Assembly: GCA_020746105.1 (NCBI GenBank)
Contig: CM036619.1
Location: 51,692,635 to 51,756,634, forward strand
Length of the DNA stretch: 64,000 nt
Direction of reading: 5' to 3'
Source of the DNA: Trogon surrucura
Taxonomy: Eukaryota; Chordata; Aves; Trogoniformes; Trogonidae
Shown: positions 46,963 through 59,000 of the stretch, piece after piece
Position numbering within the stretch: the stretch's first letter is position 1
Layout: each line of letters opens with the position of its first letter
Position numbers and translations under genes: made by a program
The notes under the pieces: generated by a model
Database searches by the model: none
The model's input: the letters and a program-made list of their open reading frames with translations, nothing else
What the model was told of the DNA's origin: nothing

Positions 46963-48493
46963 TTTTTTTTAGAAAAGGAATAAACTCTGCATGGTAGAGT
47001 GTACGGCATATAATTTCAAAACAAAACAAGTGATATGGAATGGATTATTTTTCCAAACTATTTAAATTTGAACATAAAATCATTTGTAAATCAACACTCA
47101 TTACCATGTAAGACAAAGGAAAACAATCAACATGGTTTTTTGTTTGGTACAGATTTCCTCTACCACTTCAGCCTGAATTTTCTCAGGGTTGGGGAGAAAA
47201 AGGGGGCAAATCCTGCCCGTTGTCCTAACCATAGTTGTACTGACCACGCTTTGTGCTCTGAGATCTAGCATCATATGGCTTTATATACGTTCCTAAGTGA
47301 ACAGTGCAACATTATCACCATCTTAAGTGTTTATTCCACATTCAAAGTGTAACTGAACATCACTCTGAAGCTCTTTCCCGCCCCCAAAACAACAACAAGA
47401 AAAACCAATGAAAAGCAGAAAGTCTAGAGCATTCAGATTTCATCCCGGAAATCTGTGTAAACTGTAGATCAGGGTTGGGTAGCAGCACAGAAGACAAAAG
47501 ATGTGACAGCGTGATTCAATAGCGTCTCTAAAGACTACTGTAAGACTGTCATTCTTTAGTCTGCATCTCGCGATCACAATTTGCGTTTTCCCTGCAGTAC
47601 TATAAAGCAACATAAAAAAAGAAAAAAAATCAGACTCAAAAGCAAAAGGTAGAAGCCTTTACGGGAAGGTAAAGCTTCTGCTTAGCCTTGAGTGGTCGCT
47701 ATTAGAAACAGATTTCTGCAATTGGAAGCAAATCTTGAACGTATATACACGATTTCAGTGGAAAGGGCTGCAGCCAAGGACAGAAGCCCTCCTAGCCGAC
47801 CCGCAGGCCATTTTGGCTTGTGGGTCAACACTACACCACCTTTCTGGGCTAAATGAACCTGCATGAAAGCCACAGGCGTTAGGCACACTCCAGGCTCTTG
47901 GCTCCGCTCTTCCCTGGCTGCGTGGGGGCCGGGAGCAGGAGGCGAGGGGAGCAGGCACGCCAGCGAAGGCCCCCTCCCCTCGCTCCGCATCTGGCTGAGT
48001 GACATGTGGGTCGCAGTGGCACGGGGCATTGCACCATGGAGTTCAAGTGCAAGCTTTTCTCTTTTCCCCCTCTTCTCCAATCCTGATGGAATGTATCTCT
48101 ATCAGTAATTAGATCAGTATTAATAAGATTTGTAAGCTAGCATAGTCACGCTCCCCCTTAAAATGGAGGGAGAGCAACAGCATCAAACAAGTTCCCATTT
48201 GTCCTGACATGTGTAACCTTTCCAGACCCTACAGAGCAATCATACGCAGGCATTCTTCATACTAGAATACAAAGGAGTCAAAGCTGGTAAAGAAACTGGA
48301 TGTTTCCTGGCCTAACTGAAGGAAGTAATAAAACTGATTAAAGTAAGAGCAAAAGAAAGTAAGCATTAGTGTGTTTACATCCTCTGGTATGTCCCACTTC
48401 TCTACGTTCTGCTCACAAGCCTGTTCCATACTCTGAGCAAGCACTCCCAAACTTAGAGAGGTAAGGCTTCAGCTAAAATCTCATGCTTGAGTT

Positions 48494-48504
48494 TTTATTT
48501 TATT
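48494..48504 (-). terminator. CABLES1: CABLES1 proximal poly(A) signals (candidate)
   Basis: Two overlapping AATAAA hexamers on the minus strand (48504-48499 and 48499-48494), about 1.45 kb after the stop codon. Confidence 0.4.
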
Positions 48505-49195
48505 TTTTTTATATAAATACCACAACCGTAAGTATTTGACTTTACCAGATCTGTGTGGGGCATGTTGAGGGCAAGGCTTGTTAAGTGAACCAGCATAGGA
48601 GAAGTTTGGACAGGGGTGTAATTTCACAGGATAACAACAAATGAATGATGTCCGCAAGCACGGCGCTAGCTTAGTGTCTATGTGGCATCGGGGGGCTTGG
48701 ATGAAACCCGCCAGCTTTCTGGGTGTCCAGTCAGAACCAGGGAAGCTGCAAGAAGTTTTACTGTAAAACTCCAGTACTGAAATGTCTAAAGGAACTGGAC
48801 CTTTAGCTCCAATGGGCACTGATTTTAGGTTTTGCACCGTCAATTCTAGTTAAAAACCAAAAACTGTAACAATAGCTGATGCCCCTGCTGTTGGAGCCTT
48901 AAGACACCTGTTATACTGCTGAGCCCTACTCTTTTTTTTTTTAATAAAACACTGTTTTAAGATACAGCACAATAAATGTGCTTATTACGCACTCTAACAT
49001 AGAGCACAGAAATACAACACTACAGAGTGCAAGTCTAACCATCTCCACAGTGGGAAAAGTGCGAAGGTTAAAAATATGCATGTGGCTTAACACAAGATAT
49101 TTTTAAAAAACATGACATGGAAATCTCATACTAATGCTTTCACCTTTATCACAAACATGACTGAGAATTCAAGGTCAGGTGCTGATCCTTCTCTT

Positions 49196-49212
49196 GTAGT
49201 AGTAGTAGTAGT
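49196..49212. repeat. (GTA)n simple repeat
   Basis: Five to six GTA units within the CABLES1 3' UTR region. Confidence 0.9.
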
Positions 49213-49951
49213 GTAATCCGTTCAAAGATATAATGTTGGAAAGATCAGAGAACAAAAAAAAGTGTCCAAAAATGATCCCATTTACCACTTTTCCAGTAGT
49301 TATGTTTTTCAAGAAGTAAACACATAAGGTCACCTTGATCTTTGCCACCGGTAACCGAAACAGCTAAGCCCACCACCTGGACCGAGATCAGTTCGGTGTC
49401 GCACACGCACACACACACAGATACGCACGCAAACACCCCACAGGAAAAAGTGCACTTTCAATTGCTGATACAAAAATAGATTGGCACATTCTTTTTGACA
49501 CAGTGAAGATATCCTCTTGAAAAGCTTTTTCACGTTAAGAAGTCCTCTTGAAAGTTGCAGCAGGTCTGTAGAAAAAGCGCTATGAGAATGCACTCACGTG
49601 GGCTTCCAGGGTTTGTGTGATGGAGAAGGGTGGTCACGGAGGCTGCCCTACTACTTTTTGCCTACTCTTTTAGCTGCAGTCCCCACAGGTAGGGTCAGTT
49701 GCCACCCAGCTTCAGCACGTTAGCCATTTAACAACAGCTCAGTCTTCACCTGCTCTGAGAAAGTAACGACACGCAAATTTGTCAAAGCTGAGAGTCTTAC
49801 GTCAATGCAGCGTTTCCTCTACGTTGCCGGAAAAACTGTTTCGGGGAGAGTGAAGTGTTAGGAGTCTGATTTTGCATTTCCAGTAGTAACTGTGGCTCAG
49901 GAGAGCTGAGCGGGAACAGTCGGGAGCCCCTTCCCCGCAGGGCAGCCAGCG

Positions 49952-50092
49952 CTAGGAGTTTTGCACCAAGCGTCTGTAGTGCGGCATCACTTCGTGCTCA
50001 GGGAGGTGCAGAGCAAACTCCAAGGCCACCAGCACCGGGAACTCGAAGGCAATGAGCTCTCGCCTGTTCAGCCGGAACTTCTCTTCCAGTTT
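49952..50092 (-). CDS. CABLES1: CABLES1 terminal coding exon
   Basis: The acceptor cattgcag ends at 50093. Forty-six codons follow in phase 0, [18 protein letters not shown] onward to [17 protein letters not shown], then the stop TAG at 49954-49952. It completes the cyclin-like fold and the short conserved tail. Confidence 0.98.
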   Translation of the reverse strand, partial: KLEEKFRLNRRELIAFEFPVLVALEFALHLPEHEVMPHYRRLVQNS

Positions 50093-53000
50093 CTGCAATG
50101 ACAGACAAGGGAAAACAAGCCAGTAAGACAAAAAAAGAAGTCTTTGTGAATGGGATTTAACTTTCTAGTGCTTTCTTACAGATGATACTACTCAAAACAC
50201 ACGTGCTGCTGTCATTAAACCTCTGCCTTGGTGCACCTGCATGGCTCCAGGTTCAGCAAATGACAGCAGGATGAACTGGATGCACTTATTCCTTACTGGG
50301 AATGTGCATTTACAAAGCTCAACCAGCCACGCTATTTCTGACATGTTTGTCATTTCACTCATTCCCTCTCCAGCAGATTTCAGGCAAATATTGAAATCAC
50401 TTGTGTAATGAAAGACATGCATCTTGTAACTGCCCACAAACTTCTTGCGCTGCTTGAAATCGCTGGTTTTCCTTTCAGCATTAGGCTGTGTTAAAACACC
50501 CTATTGGGGAAACTGTTTCTGCTACAATTAGATACGTTTAATCTCAGTACCTCAGAGGCAGAAGGTGTCATCTGCAACAACCATAAGAATGGTGAGTAAT
50601 AGGAACTACAACTATCAAGGGAGATGAGATGGGTTTCATAGCTGGCGTTCAGCTGCAACGTACTAAAGCCCCCATCTGCTCTGCCATTTTCACTGGATTT
50701 GGATTCCACAAGGCAAACAGCTGTTCAGGGATATTTCCCCCTCTGTCCTCTTCTTATGAGCCCCCTGGCTTGCTGCTTCTCTCTTCACCCGATCAACTGA
50801 AAAGCTCAATGCATCTTCAGGATGGACTGATGTTACAGGACAGCAAAAGAGGCCAGATCTTCCAACACTCACTGGGTTGGGAAGGGTTTTTGTCTGGTTA
50901 TTTGGAGGGCTTTCTAACAACCTGAGTGTCGACCCAGCTGTGTTACTGTGGCAGAAGAGAAGTTCAGTTCTGCCCTTCAATGAAGTTTCCCTGTCTTTCG
51001 AGCTAGTTGGTTAAAGCCTAGTACCCAGCTACCTGTCTCAACTTTCTGCAGCATTAAATCACACTAGTATCTCAGTGCTTGCAAATGGAATAACACCCCC
51101 TCTGTTGACCCTTTCATATAGAGTGGGTGGCCTTACTCTACAAAACAAAAGCAAGAGTTGGGGCGAGGTGTTCTAACAGAACACTTTAGGTTTTCTTGCC
51201 CAAAAGTTTAACCTGATGAAAGAAATACAAACTTGGTCCTCTATTAGACTTACTCTGAGATTAGTACCTGCATTCACCCCTCAAAGGCAAGTCCTTACTG
51301 ACACCCTTGAAAACATAATTGAAAGCAAAATTCATTTCCTGAGCGTTAACCTTTGACTTATATTGACAGAATGGTGGTCAGATATCTCTCAGACCTCACG
51401 GTATCTGACACCAGGGTCTTCACTCACATCAAATGAGCTTCCCATGCCTCTGCAGTAACATTAATCATTACTACTTCCACATAAATGTGTAACAAAAAAA
51501 GGTATTCGGCTGGCTGTACAGCTGGAAACCTAGAGGACAGCGTCACCACTGACAAGAAGGTTTGCACAGATGACACGTTATAGAAGAAACACTGGAAACC
51601 TATAGATACGTACATCTATAAGATGCTTGACTTCATGTTTTCTGAGGTCACTGCCAATTTTGGCTGCTAAAAGGACACAGGCTCCAGCACAAAGCTTTCT
51701 ATTCTGCTTGTTCAGCTTCCCCTTGAGAGCGAGCTTCTCAAAGTAGACAAAGGCCATGGCCACTGTGGGCTCTTCAAAACCACATTCTTCTTGAGCAAGC
51801 TTGCGCATTTCTCTCTTCAAGCTGAGTAAAGAGATCAGACAAGTATGCTGTGAACTGCATTTTAAAGTATTTCTCATTTCACCCTAAGAGATTCTTGCTT
51901 AGTCAAATGGAGGGGAATGTAATTTGCTGGGTAGACATCTTTATACTCTGTTTTGGGGACGTATTTCACGGCACATTTTGATCTCATCCTTCCCCCAGTA
52001 GATAGCTGTGTCTAACCACAAAAGCAACTGAAAAGCTTTGACACTTTTAGTAACATATTTCATCAGAGGTCTTAAGCTGCACACAATGTATTCAGTAACA
52101 ACAGCTCCGTTGCTTGTTGTGTTGTATAGGCAGCTTTGCTGCAGGTTGTGGCTGGTCAAATCCAAACTGACAGACTTTCCATGTGCTGCAGGATTGTCTG
52201 GTTACAGAGCAACATGACTCAGTATCCTTCTGGCCACTTCAGTCAAATGAAATTATCGTTACTTCAGTGAAGCAATATGTCTAACCTGCTACTCTGGAAA
52301 CCGTGATGAAATACTACAGCTTTGCTGTGAAGCTGATCGCTTGTTTTGCTTCTGGCCATGCTCTCCAGACCAGGCACAAAAGTCAGCATTACTCTTTCCT
52401 CACGTCTCTTTGCAAGTTAAGTGCCACGAGCTTGAAGAGCTTTTTGTTTTACGTCTGGAACTTTTAGTACAGTGCATCCCCAGCTCGCATCCTCATCCCA
52501 TTAGATGCCATGTTTCATGCCTGACTGGTACGTGCTTGTGCATTTCCCTACCTTTTTTACTCGGCCCACTAATCAAAGCAGTCATCTGACTTATTAATTT
52601 GCACCTCTACTGCTCCTGAAATATCAGTTAGTGCTGTTCTTCCCCTCATCTACAGCAGCAATTGCATTGAAATGTGAGACAGCTGCATTATGTTGCAGTC
52701 TTACCAAGCTTTGCGACGTACCTTCTTATTTTACTGAGAGTTAGTTTGATGTGAGGGAACTTCTCCTTAAAGGTCTCGTTCATGTCCTTCTTGAGATCTG
52801 ATGGCTTCACGTAGTCTATGACTGTGGTCTGTAACACATGGTCAAGAAAGAATTACTCTTTCGGTTTGAAACAAATAAGATGACTCAATTCCCAAAAGCA
52901 AGGAACACCAAACAAGTGCCTGTCAGTCTCAATGCTTTTGGTACAGGGAAAAATCAGTCTGGATTAAGGCAACAAGTTGTTTGTGACTGCTCCATCAGAA

Positions 53001-56000
53001 CAAGTGCCTTGAAATCTGAGATGACCATTCAGCACAAGCCCTGAAGAACACAAACCTTATTAGGATCCTCCAAGTATTGCTGCGAGTGAGTTTAGTCAAA
53101 ATGTGGGTGGACAAAGCCAAGCTGAGAAGTCTTGTTAAACCAAAAACAATCATCACAGTAACTGATTCGATGCAGTTCTGAAAAATACGGTTTCTCTCAA
53201 ACTGATTCTTCAAAGGAACTGCTGGTACAAATTCTTGACTGCCATAGAGTACATTTCTGATAAAACATGTTATTAGCAATAGAGTGCAAGATAGTAATGC
53301 CATCATAAGTTATGGAGTAAGTGGCCAGAAATATTGAGTTAGGACAACATTCAAAGTGCACATTCTATTTCCTTTATATTGCAATTTCTATTTATTTTTG
53401 TCACAACCTAAAGCACTTCCTCAAGTAGCAGAGGGCCCTCCTGGCCAGTACGGCAATGCCAGCACTTGTACCTATGGGTGTGCAGCACTTCTGTTGTTCC
53501 TTCAGTCTTTGCTTGGGAAGCATTTTGCCCAAATGCTCTGTCACCCCTCGTCTGGCCAAAATCTATCAGCTGAACAACAAATGAACCTTCATTTTGGGGA
53601 CGTGCCAATTCTCTTCCCAGTTTTGACTGTTCTGCCCCATGGACAGAAGCAGGGAAGAGCCCTGGGACAGCCGAGGGACATCCTGGTCCCAGGCATCCAG
53701 CTGCTGTCGGGCTTCAAGCATGGGCAGTGGAAGAGCAGCAGTCTGCAATGCAGTGCATTCTCCTTCCAGCAAAATAATTTTTCCCTTCTCATTTCTGGTT
53801 TATGATTAACCTATATTATGGCAAAAGGTTTTTAACACGAAGCAACAAGAGGTCGAAAGAGGCTTGCACAACACTTGCTGCATGTAATGCCTTTACAAAA
53901 GATGGAGCCTCACTGTATTATGCCATCATAGGAATCTAAGCCAGAAAGACTGACTGTGTATGCCCACAGGTTTTCTTCAATAATTAAAATAGAAGGGCTT
54001 GGGGAGAAGAGAGCGTAATGGCTCTAGAGAGCAACTGGACAACTCTTGGTATCTGATCATGTTCTTGGCTGGATCAGAAATGAGCATGAAGGGGAGTAAA
54101 ATACACCTAACTTTCCCTGCACTTTATTTAGGAGCTGTAGTACTGAATAAATGGTTAATTACAAGAATTTAAAAGAAAAAGCAGAGTATGTGTTTCCCCT
54201 AAATGGTACATAGCAGTATTTGAGGTAAACATACTGAAATAAACAGGAAAAAATCAGCTTCTTGCCTGTATGGTCATACACATTTTAAAATGTGGCCTAT
54301 TTTGCTGTCTGCTATGTGAGAAGCATCATCTGTTCAGACCAGTGTCCCTACTACATCCTGGCAGGTAATTCTGCTGGGCACACGGTGCACAATGGTTTCC
54401 TGCTGTCATCTTAAGTATAAATGTTTGCAAGCCCCCTCCAACACAGTTACATGTTAAAACACCAGTCCAAACTTTGCTAAAATAAAGGGTAAAATTTATT
54501 AGGGAAATTTCGTCCTATTAAGGAGAGCTGCCAGTTATAAGACATCATCAAAAAGGAGAAAGTCATCAACTCCCTTCAGCTGCCCCCGCTACCCTGCATG
54601 TGTACGGACGAGCTCGAGTGCAGGTCTGGGCAGATGCTGCAGTGCTACTGAGGTTAAAAATTCACATGCTGTCTTGGTACTGAGGTAGGCAACGTGCTAC
54701 CATGCCTGAGTAAAAGGAAAAGAGGAACTAAGATGGGAGGGAGGAGAAGCCTTTGACTACCCTGGGTTGGAGGGAAAGCCGTCAATGAATGTGTGGGTCT
54801 TCCTAGTTTTAATCTTGCTGCGGTTGGAAGGACAAACGTGTGCACCGGTCCAGCCATGCCTCTTCGTTGCAGACGGCTTCTCACGTGCTTCATCTCACCC
54901 GGCAGGGCTCAGCCCTCCGAAGCAGCAGAATGAAAATCTCACCAATCACCCCTCTCCTTTCTTTCCCTGGGATTTTGTTGCCTGCCTGCCTACTTCTTGG
55001 TTTTGCTGCCAGAGGATCAAGATGGGTGCTTCTGATGTTTACACAGATACGCTGGGAGTTTATGTGTTATTAAGAGGGTTCCTCTCAGTACTGCTGCAAG
55101 AAGACTATTAAAACAGGCCACATAATGTAACTTAGACCAGTGCCATCTGCTTCTCAAAGTACAGAAACGTTGGTCATTCTCACAGAGTCAAGAGTCACTG
55201 AGCACACGAAGGTCACCCGCTCTTAACTTGAAGACAATCTTCCAGGCAACGTCTTGAGCAATCCTAGAAAGAGTGAGCTCGGTGCTACTGTGCAAAGATA
55301 CACGACACCTTATTTCATGCTTCACTGCAAACCTAAGTGACCGTTGTTTGCTCTCAATTACCATGGAACTCCTTAGTTTTATCTTAATTATCTCCCACAA
55401 TGTGATCACAGGTTTTTCTGGGAGATCTGCCTTTGGCTCTCCCCAGGTAATCATCCTCCTTGCACAGAGGAGGATACAATCAAGTGCACGACAGAAACTA
55501 CTTACTTGGCAGCAGAAAGGCCACCGCAGCTGAGGAAGGGCCCAACCATCCTCTGGACTCAGCTGAAAGGCTGCACAGAAATTATGCCGGACAGCAAATT
55601 TCAGTTGCTTTCACCTCTAACAAGTAGGTGCCAGGGTGATCCCAGCTCCAGGGGGGGATGAGCCCCAGGATCTCACACACAGCTGCAGCCGCCCCCGCAG
55701 AGTGCAGCTTTCCCCAGGGCCACTCTGCAGGCACTGTCTGTTTTACCTAGGACTTCTCCAGCCCATGGGAGATTTGCCGGAATTCAGATAAATTCTCTTT
55801 AGAAAGAGAAAAGCTCTTTTTTATTCTCTCTCTTTTTTTTTTTTTTTTTCTCATTTTATTTAAAGCAAAGCACTCAGAGGCTTGAGAATAACCAGACGGA
55901 TTAAAACTGAAAATGCTAAGGAGGTACGGCTATTTTTAAACACAGAGATTTGTCAGTTTTGTCCTGTTGATAAGAATCTCTCCCCCTCCAATTCTGAATA

Positions 56001-59000
56001 CTGCTGCTTCCTGCGAGACAACAGTCTCTACGATATAAATCACAATAATGAAATCCAGATGAAAGCCGGTGTGTGCTGGTTTTGATTCATGTAACAGGAT
56101 AACGGCAGCATGTTTGAACACACTGGCTCTAAGGCAGCTGTCTCGTCTTGTCAGTGCCAAGCTGGAGAGCTCAACTAACTGCCCTTATTCTCAAGAAAAG
56201 GAATTGTGCAACTTCTTTTTTTTTTCCCCTTTAATTCTGTTTTCTTCCGTAGCTGCTGCAGAAGCACAGCTTTGTCTGACCGGTGGTATTCTGTCTGCCC
56301 AGTTGTTTGTGACCAGCCACTCAAGCACCCCTCTCTGTCACGCCACGGCTGGGGCACAGAGCCCATGAGGCTACACAGAAATCCTGGTTCCCCACCCTGC
56401 TCCTGCCCAGGTACCTCCTGCACCCTGCGAACAGCTCAGGACCAAGCAGCAACGCTCACCGCTGCCCCTGACCAAGAAGGATGCAGCCGAGGAAACCCCT
56501 GCGGTGGCCAAGTGACCCACAAGGACCAGCTGGGATCTGACACAAGAGGACTCTGACCTAGCGCTACCCTTCGCTGCCTGCTCTCTGCTTGGTGTTTATA
56601 CTTTTCTGTTTCAGACCGTTTTATTGCACTTGAGCTGCCCATGAATCCCAAATGATGCCATGCTGAGGACAAGACACGACTGTAAATGGTGTGGATTTTT
56701 GTCTGTCCAGAACACTTCTGGTATTGCCCACGCAGAAGCACCGTTCAACAATGATGCTTCACATTTTATGAAGGGCTTGCAAATATTTCCCTAAAAAAAG
56801 CACTGCATTTTTCTATCCAAACATGCTTTCTTATACACAATGTTATTCTCTACCAGGCAGCCACTTTGCACTCCCAGAGCCACCAGACACACAAGCAAGG
56901 CACTGGGAACTACCAAACTGTCTCGCTCATACTCTAATCTCAAATGTTTGCAACTTCTGTCATCCAGAAACGCCTGTCTTGTTTCTCACAGCTTATTTGC
57001 AGAAAACATAATTCACTCCAGTATTCAGCAATGCTCTTTCGTGAGCTCTGTTCACGTTCTCTGTACACAAATCTGCGTATGTATATTTTAGTTTGGCAAT
57101 GGCAGTTGCACAAGACAAATGAAAGCCATGATATATGGTAGCTGATAGATGCCTGGACAACACGGTGAATGCTTCAGCTGAAGTCTGCACTCTGCACACT
57201 TTTTGCATGGCTGGCAGTTTTGAACTTGGAGGTTAGCTCGTATGTTATTTGCAAGCGTTTTCAAGCAGCTGTTTTCTCATAGGAAAGCTGTATATATAGT
57301 TTCATAAATATGGGAGGAGAGAGGATGCCTGAAATGGCTGGAAAGACTGGCAAGATGAAATACTGTTGAAAATAAATCCTACTTTGGCATGCTACCAGTA
57401 AAAGATGATCTAGCCCTGGATATTTCTATCTCCTGCTTAAGAAGGATAAAATCAGAGTAAAATAGGTGAATGAAATGAAAGGCTCTCTTCAGCTGTCATT
57501 ACTGTGTACCCTCTCACAAACCTACTTCACAGAGGGCAGACAGAAAACTGATACCTTTAAGAGACTTTCAGTAGATCAGCGCTAAGTTCTCAACCACATA
57601 ACAAATGAAAACAAATCAATGACTCTGCACTGCCTTGCAGTTTACTTGTCAGTAAACTAACGGCTCAAGTATTTATGGTTCAAGATGCATATATATGGGA
57701 AACCCTGCTAGAGCAGATGCTTGAAATAGTGAAGAAAAATGGGAGAGATTCCTTTATCATTAAAAAAGAAATAATCAACCTCCCAAAAAAGAAGGAAGAA
57801 CTAAAAGATGTTTCCATTCTTAGAAAGTTATTAACATTCACAGATTTTAAACTGAAAGATTTAGAATTCACAAAGCAAATAAAAAACTGCCTCTTTCGAA
57901 TTACAGGAAATGGAAGGATGCCAATTTATTTTATACAGTTGACACACTGAAGTAATTCTTAATTAATACACTGTGTCTTTGTTACAAAATATGCATTTCA
58001 AGTCTCAGCCAAATATAGCAGCAAATGCAGGCAGCACAGGGTTTAAATATGATTATGTACCACCACTGTGATCTTCTGCTCTCTGAGGCTTTTGGGTACA
58101 AGGTCAGCAGCTGATAAAAAAGCAGTTTGGAGATGCTTAATTTACAGCTACGGAAGCATCTCGAAGAACAGGGTGACGGCACCGAAGGACGCTGGCTGTA
58201 GCAGAGTACTCCTGACCTTGATGCTCCTTGGGAAAGACAGAACAGAGCAGACAGAGACCGAATGCGCTGTATCATCATGCAGCGCTTTTGTTAGAGTAAA
58301 GGGCCGCGGCAGAAAGCAATTCTGATTTTAAAATCACATTGGGGGACTAATATTTAGTAACACAGCCTGGCTGCACTACACACCAGTCCTGGCAAATGCA
58401 GGCTCACAGTCACCCCACTGTAAGAGCACTGCAGACTTTTGTGACGTGCCTTTTTTTTTTCCACTAGCGGCACAGGGATGTCAATTTACTTTGACATAAT
58501 TAAACCAATGTGCTGAAACTGTAGTTGAATATCCCAACCAACTTCCAAGTGTATCCCTTGGGCACGGACAGATGAATATTGCAGGGATGTTATTCCAGAA
58601 AGGTCACTCAAAGTCAAGATGCTACTGATCCAGGCTTTTCTTCTTTCACTGCGAGTTTGGCACTGCACAGGAGCCAGCCAACACGCTCCTGTGTTTCCGT
58701 GTTACTGACAAAAGCAGAGCTGCAGGGTCAGCCCCACGCCTGTGGCAGAGCAAGTTTTCTCCTTCTGTACGGAAGGGGTTTGTTTCTGCTGGCAAGAACG
58801 CAGGGAAGCCAGGGAGGCACTGCTGAGTCTGGACATACATTGGTCGACACAAGACTCTAGAGAAGGAATTACTGCTCTGTCTGGCAGATAAAGTTCCTAC
58901 TCTAGACAGATTTAAGAATCTGCAAGAATTGCTGTTTTAGCAGTATCAGCCAGGAAGACATCTGTTAACCGTGACATGATGTTTCCCTTCTTCCCCCCTC

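Larger units (their letters stand above)
46963..49951 (-). other. CABLES1: CABLES1 3' untranslated region (probable extent)
   Basis: Non-coding sequence directly downstream of the CABLES1 stop. It is mostly AT-rich and free of recognised interspersed repeats, as long vertebrate 3' UTRs often are. It holds a short (GTA)n repeat at 49196-49212 and a GC-rich patch at about 47780-48010. The far end is inferred from the poly(A) candidate at 46957; the real transcript may end at 48494. Confidence 0.5.

Noticed and set aside
47682-48080. 132-codon minus frame in the CABLES1 3' UTR
   Set aside because: Explained by the local GC-rich patch; it is in the UTR of the same strand and shows no homology.
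54767-55111. 114-codon frame whose inner Met is followed by a signal-peptide-like run ([16 protein letters not shown])
   Set aside because: An isolated hydrophobic start is not enough. The rest is low-complexity and Pro/Ser-rich, with no cysteine pattern or homology, and it is antisense in an intron.
57675-57950. Lys-rich 91-codon + frame in the CABLES1 intron
   Set aside because: The composition is what AT-rich (A-rich) DNA gives; no family recognised and no neighbouring exon.
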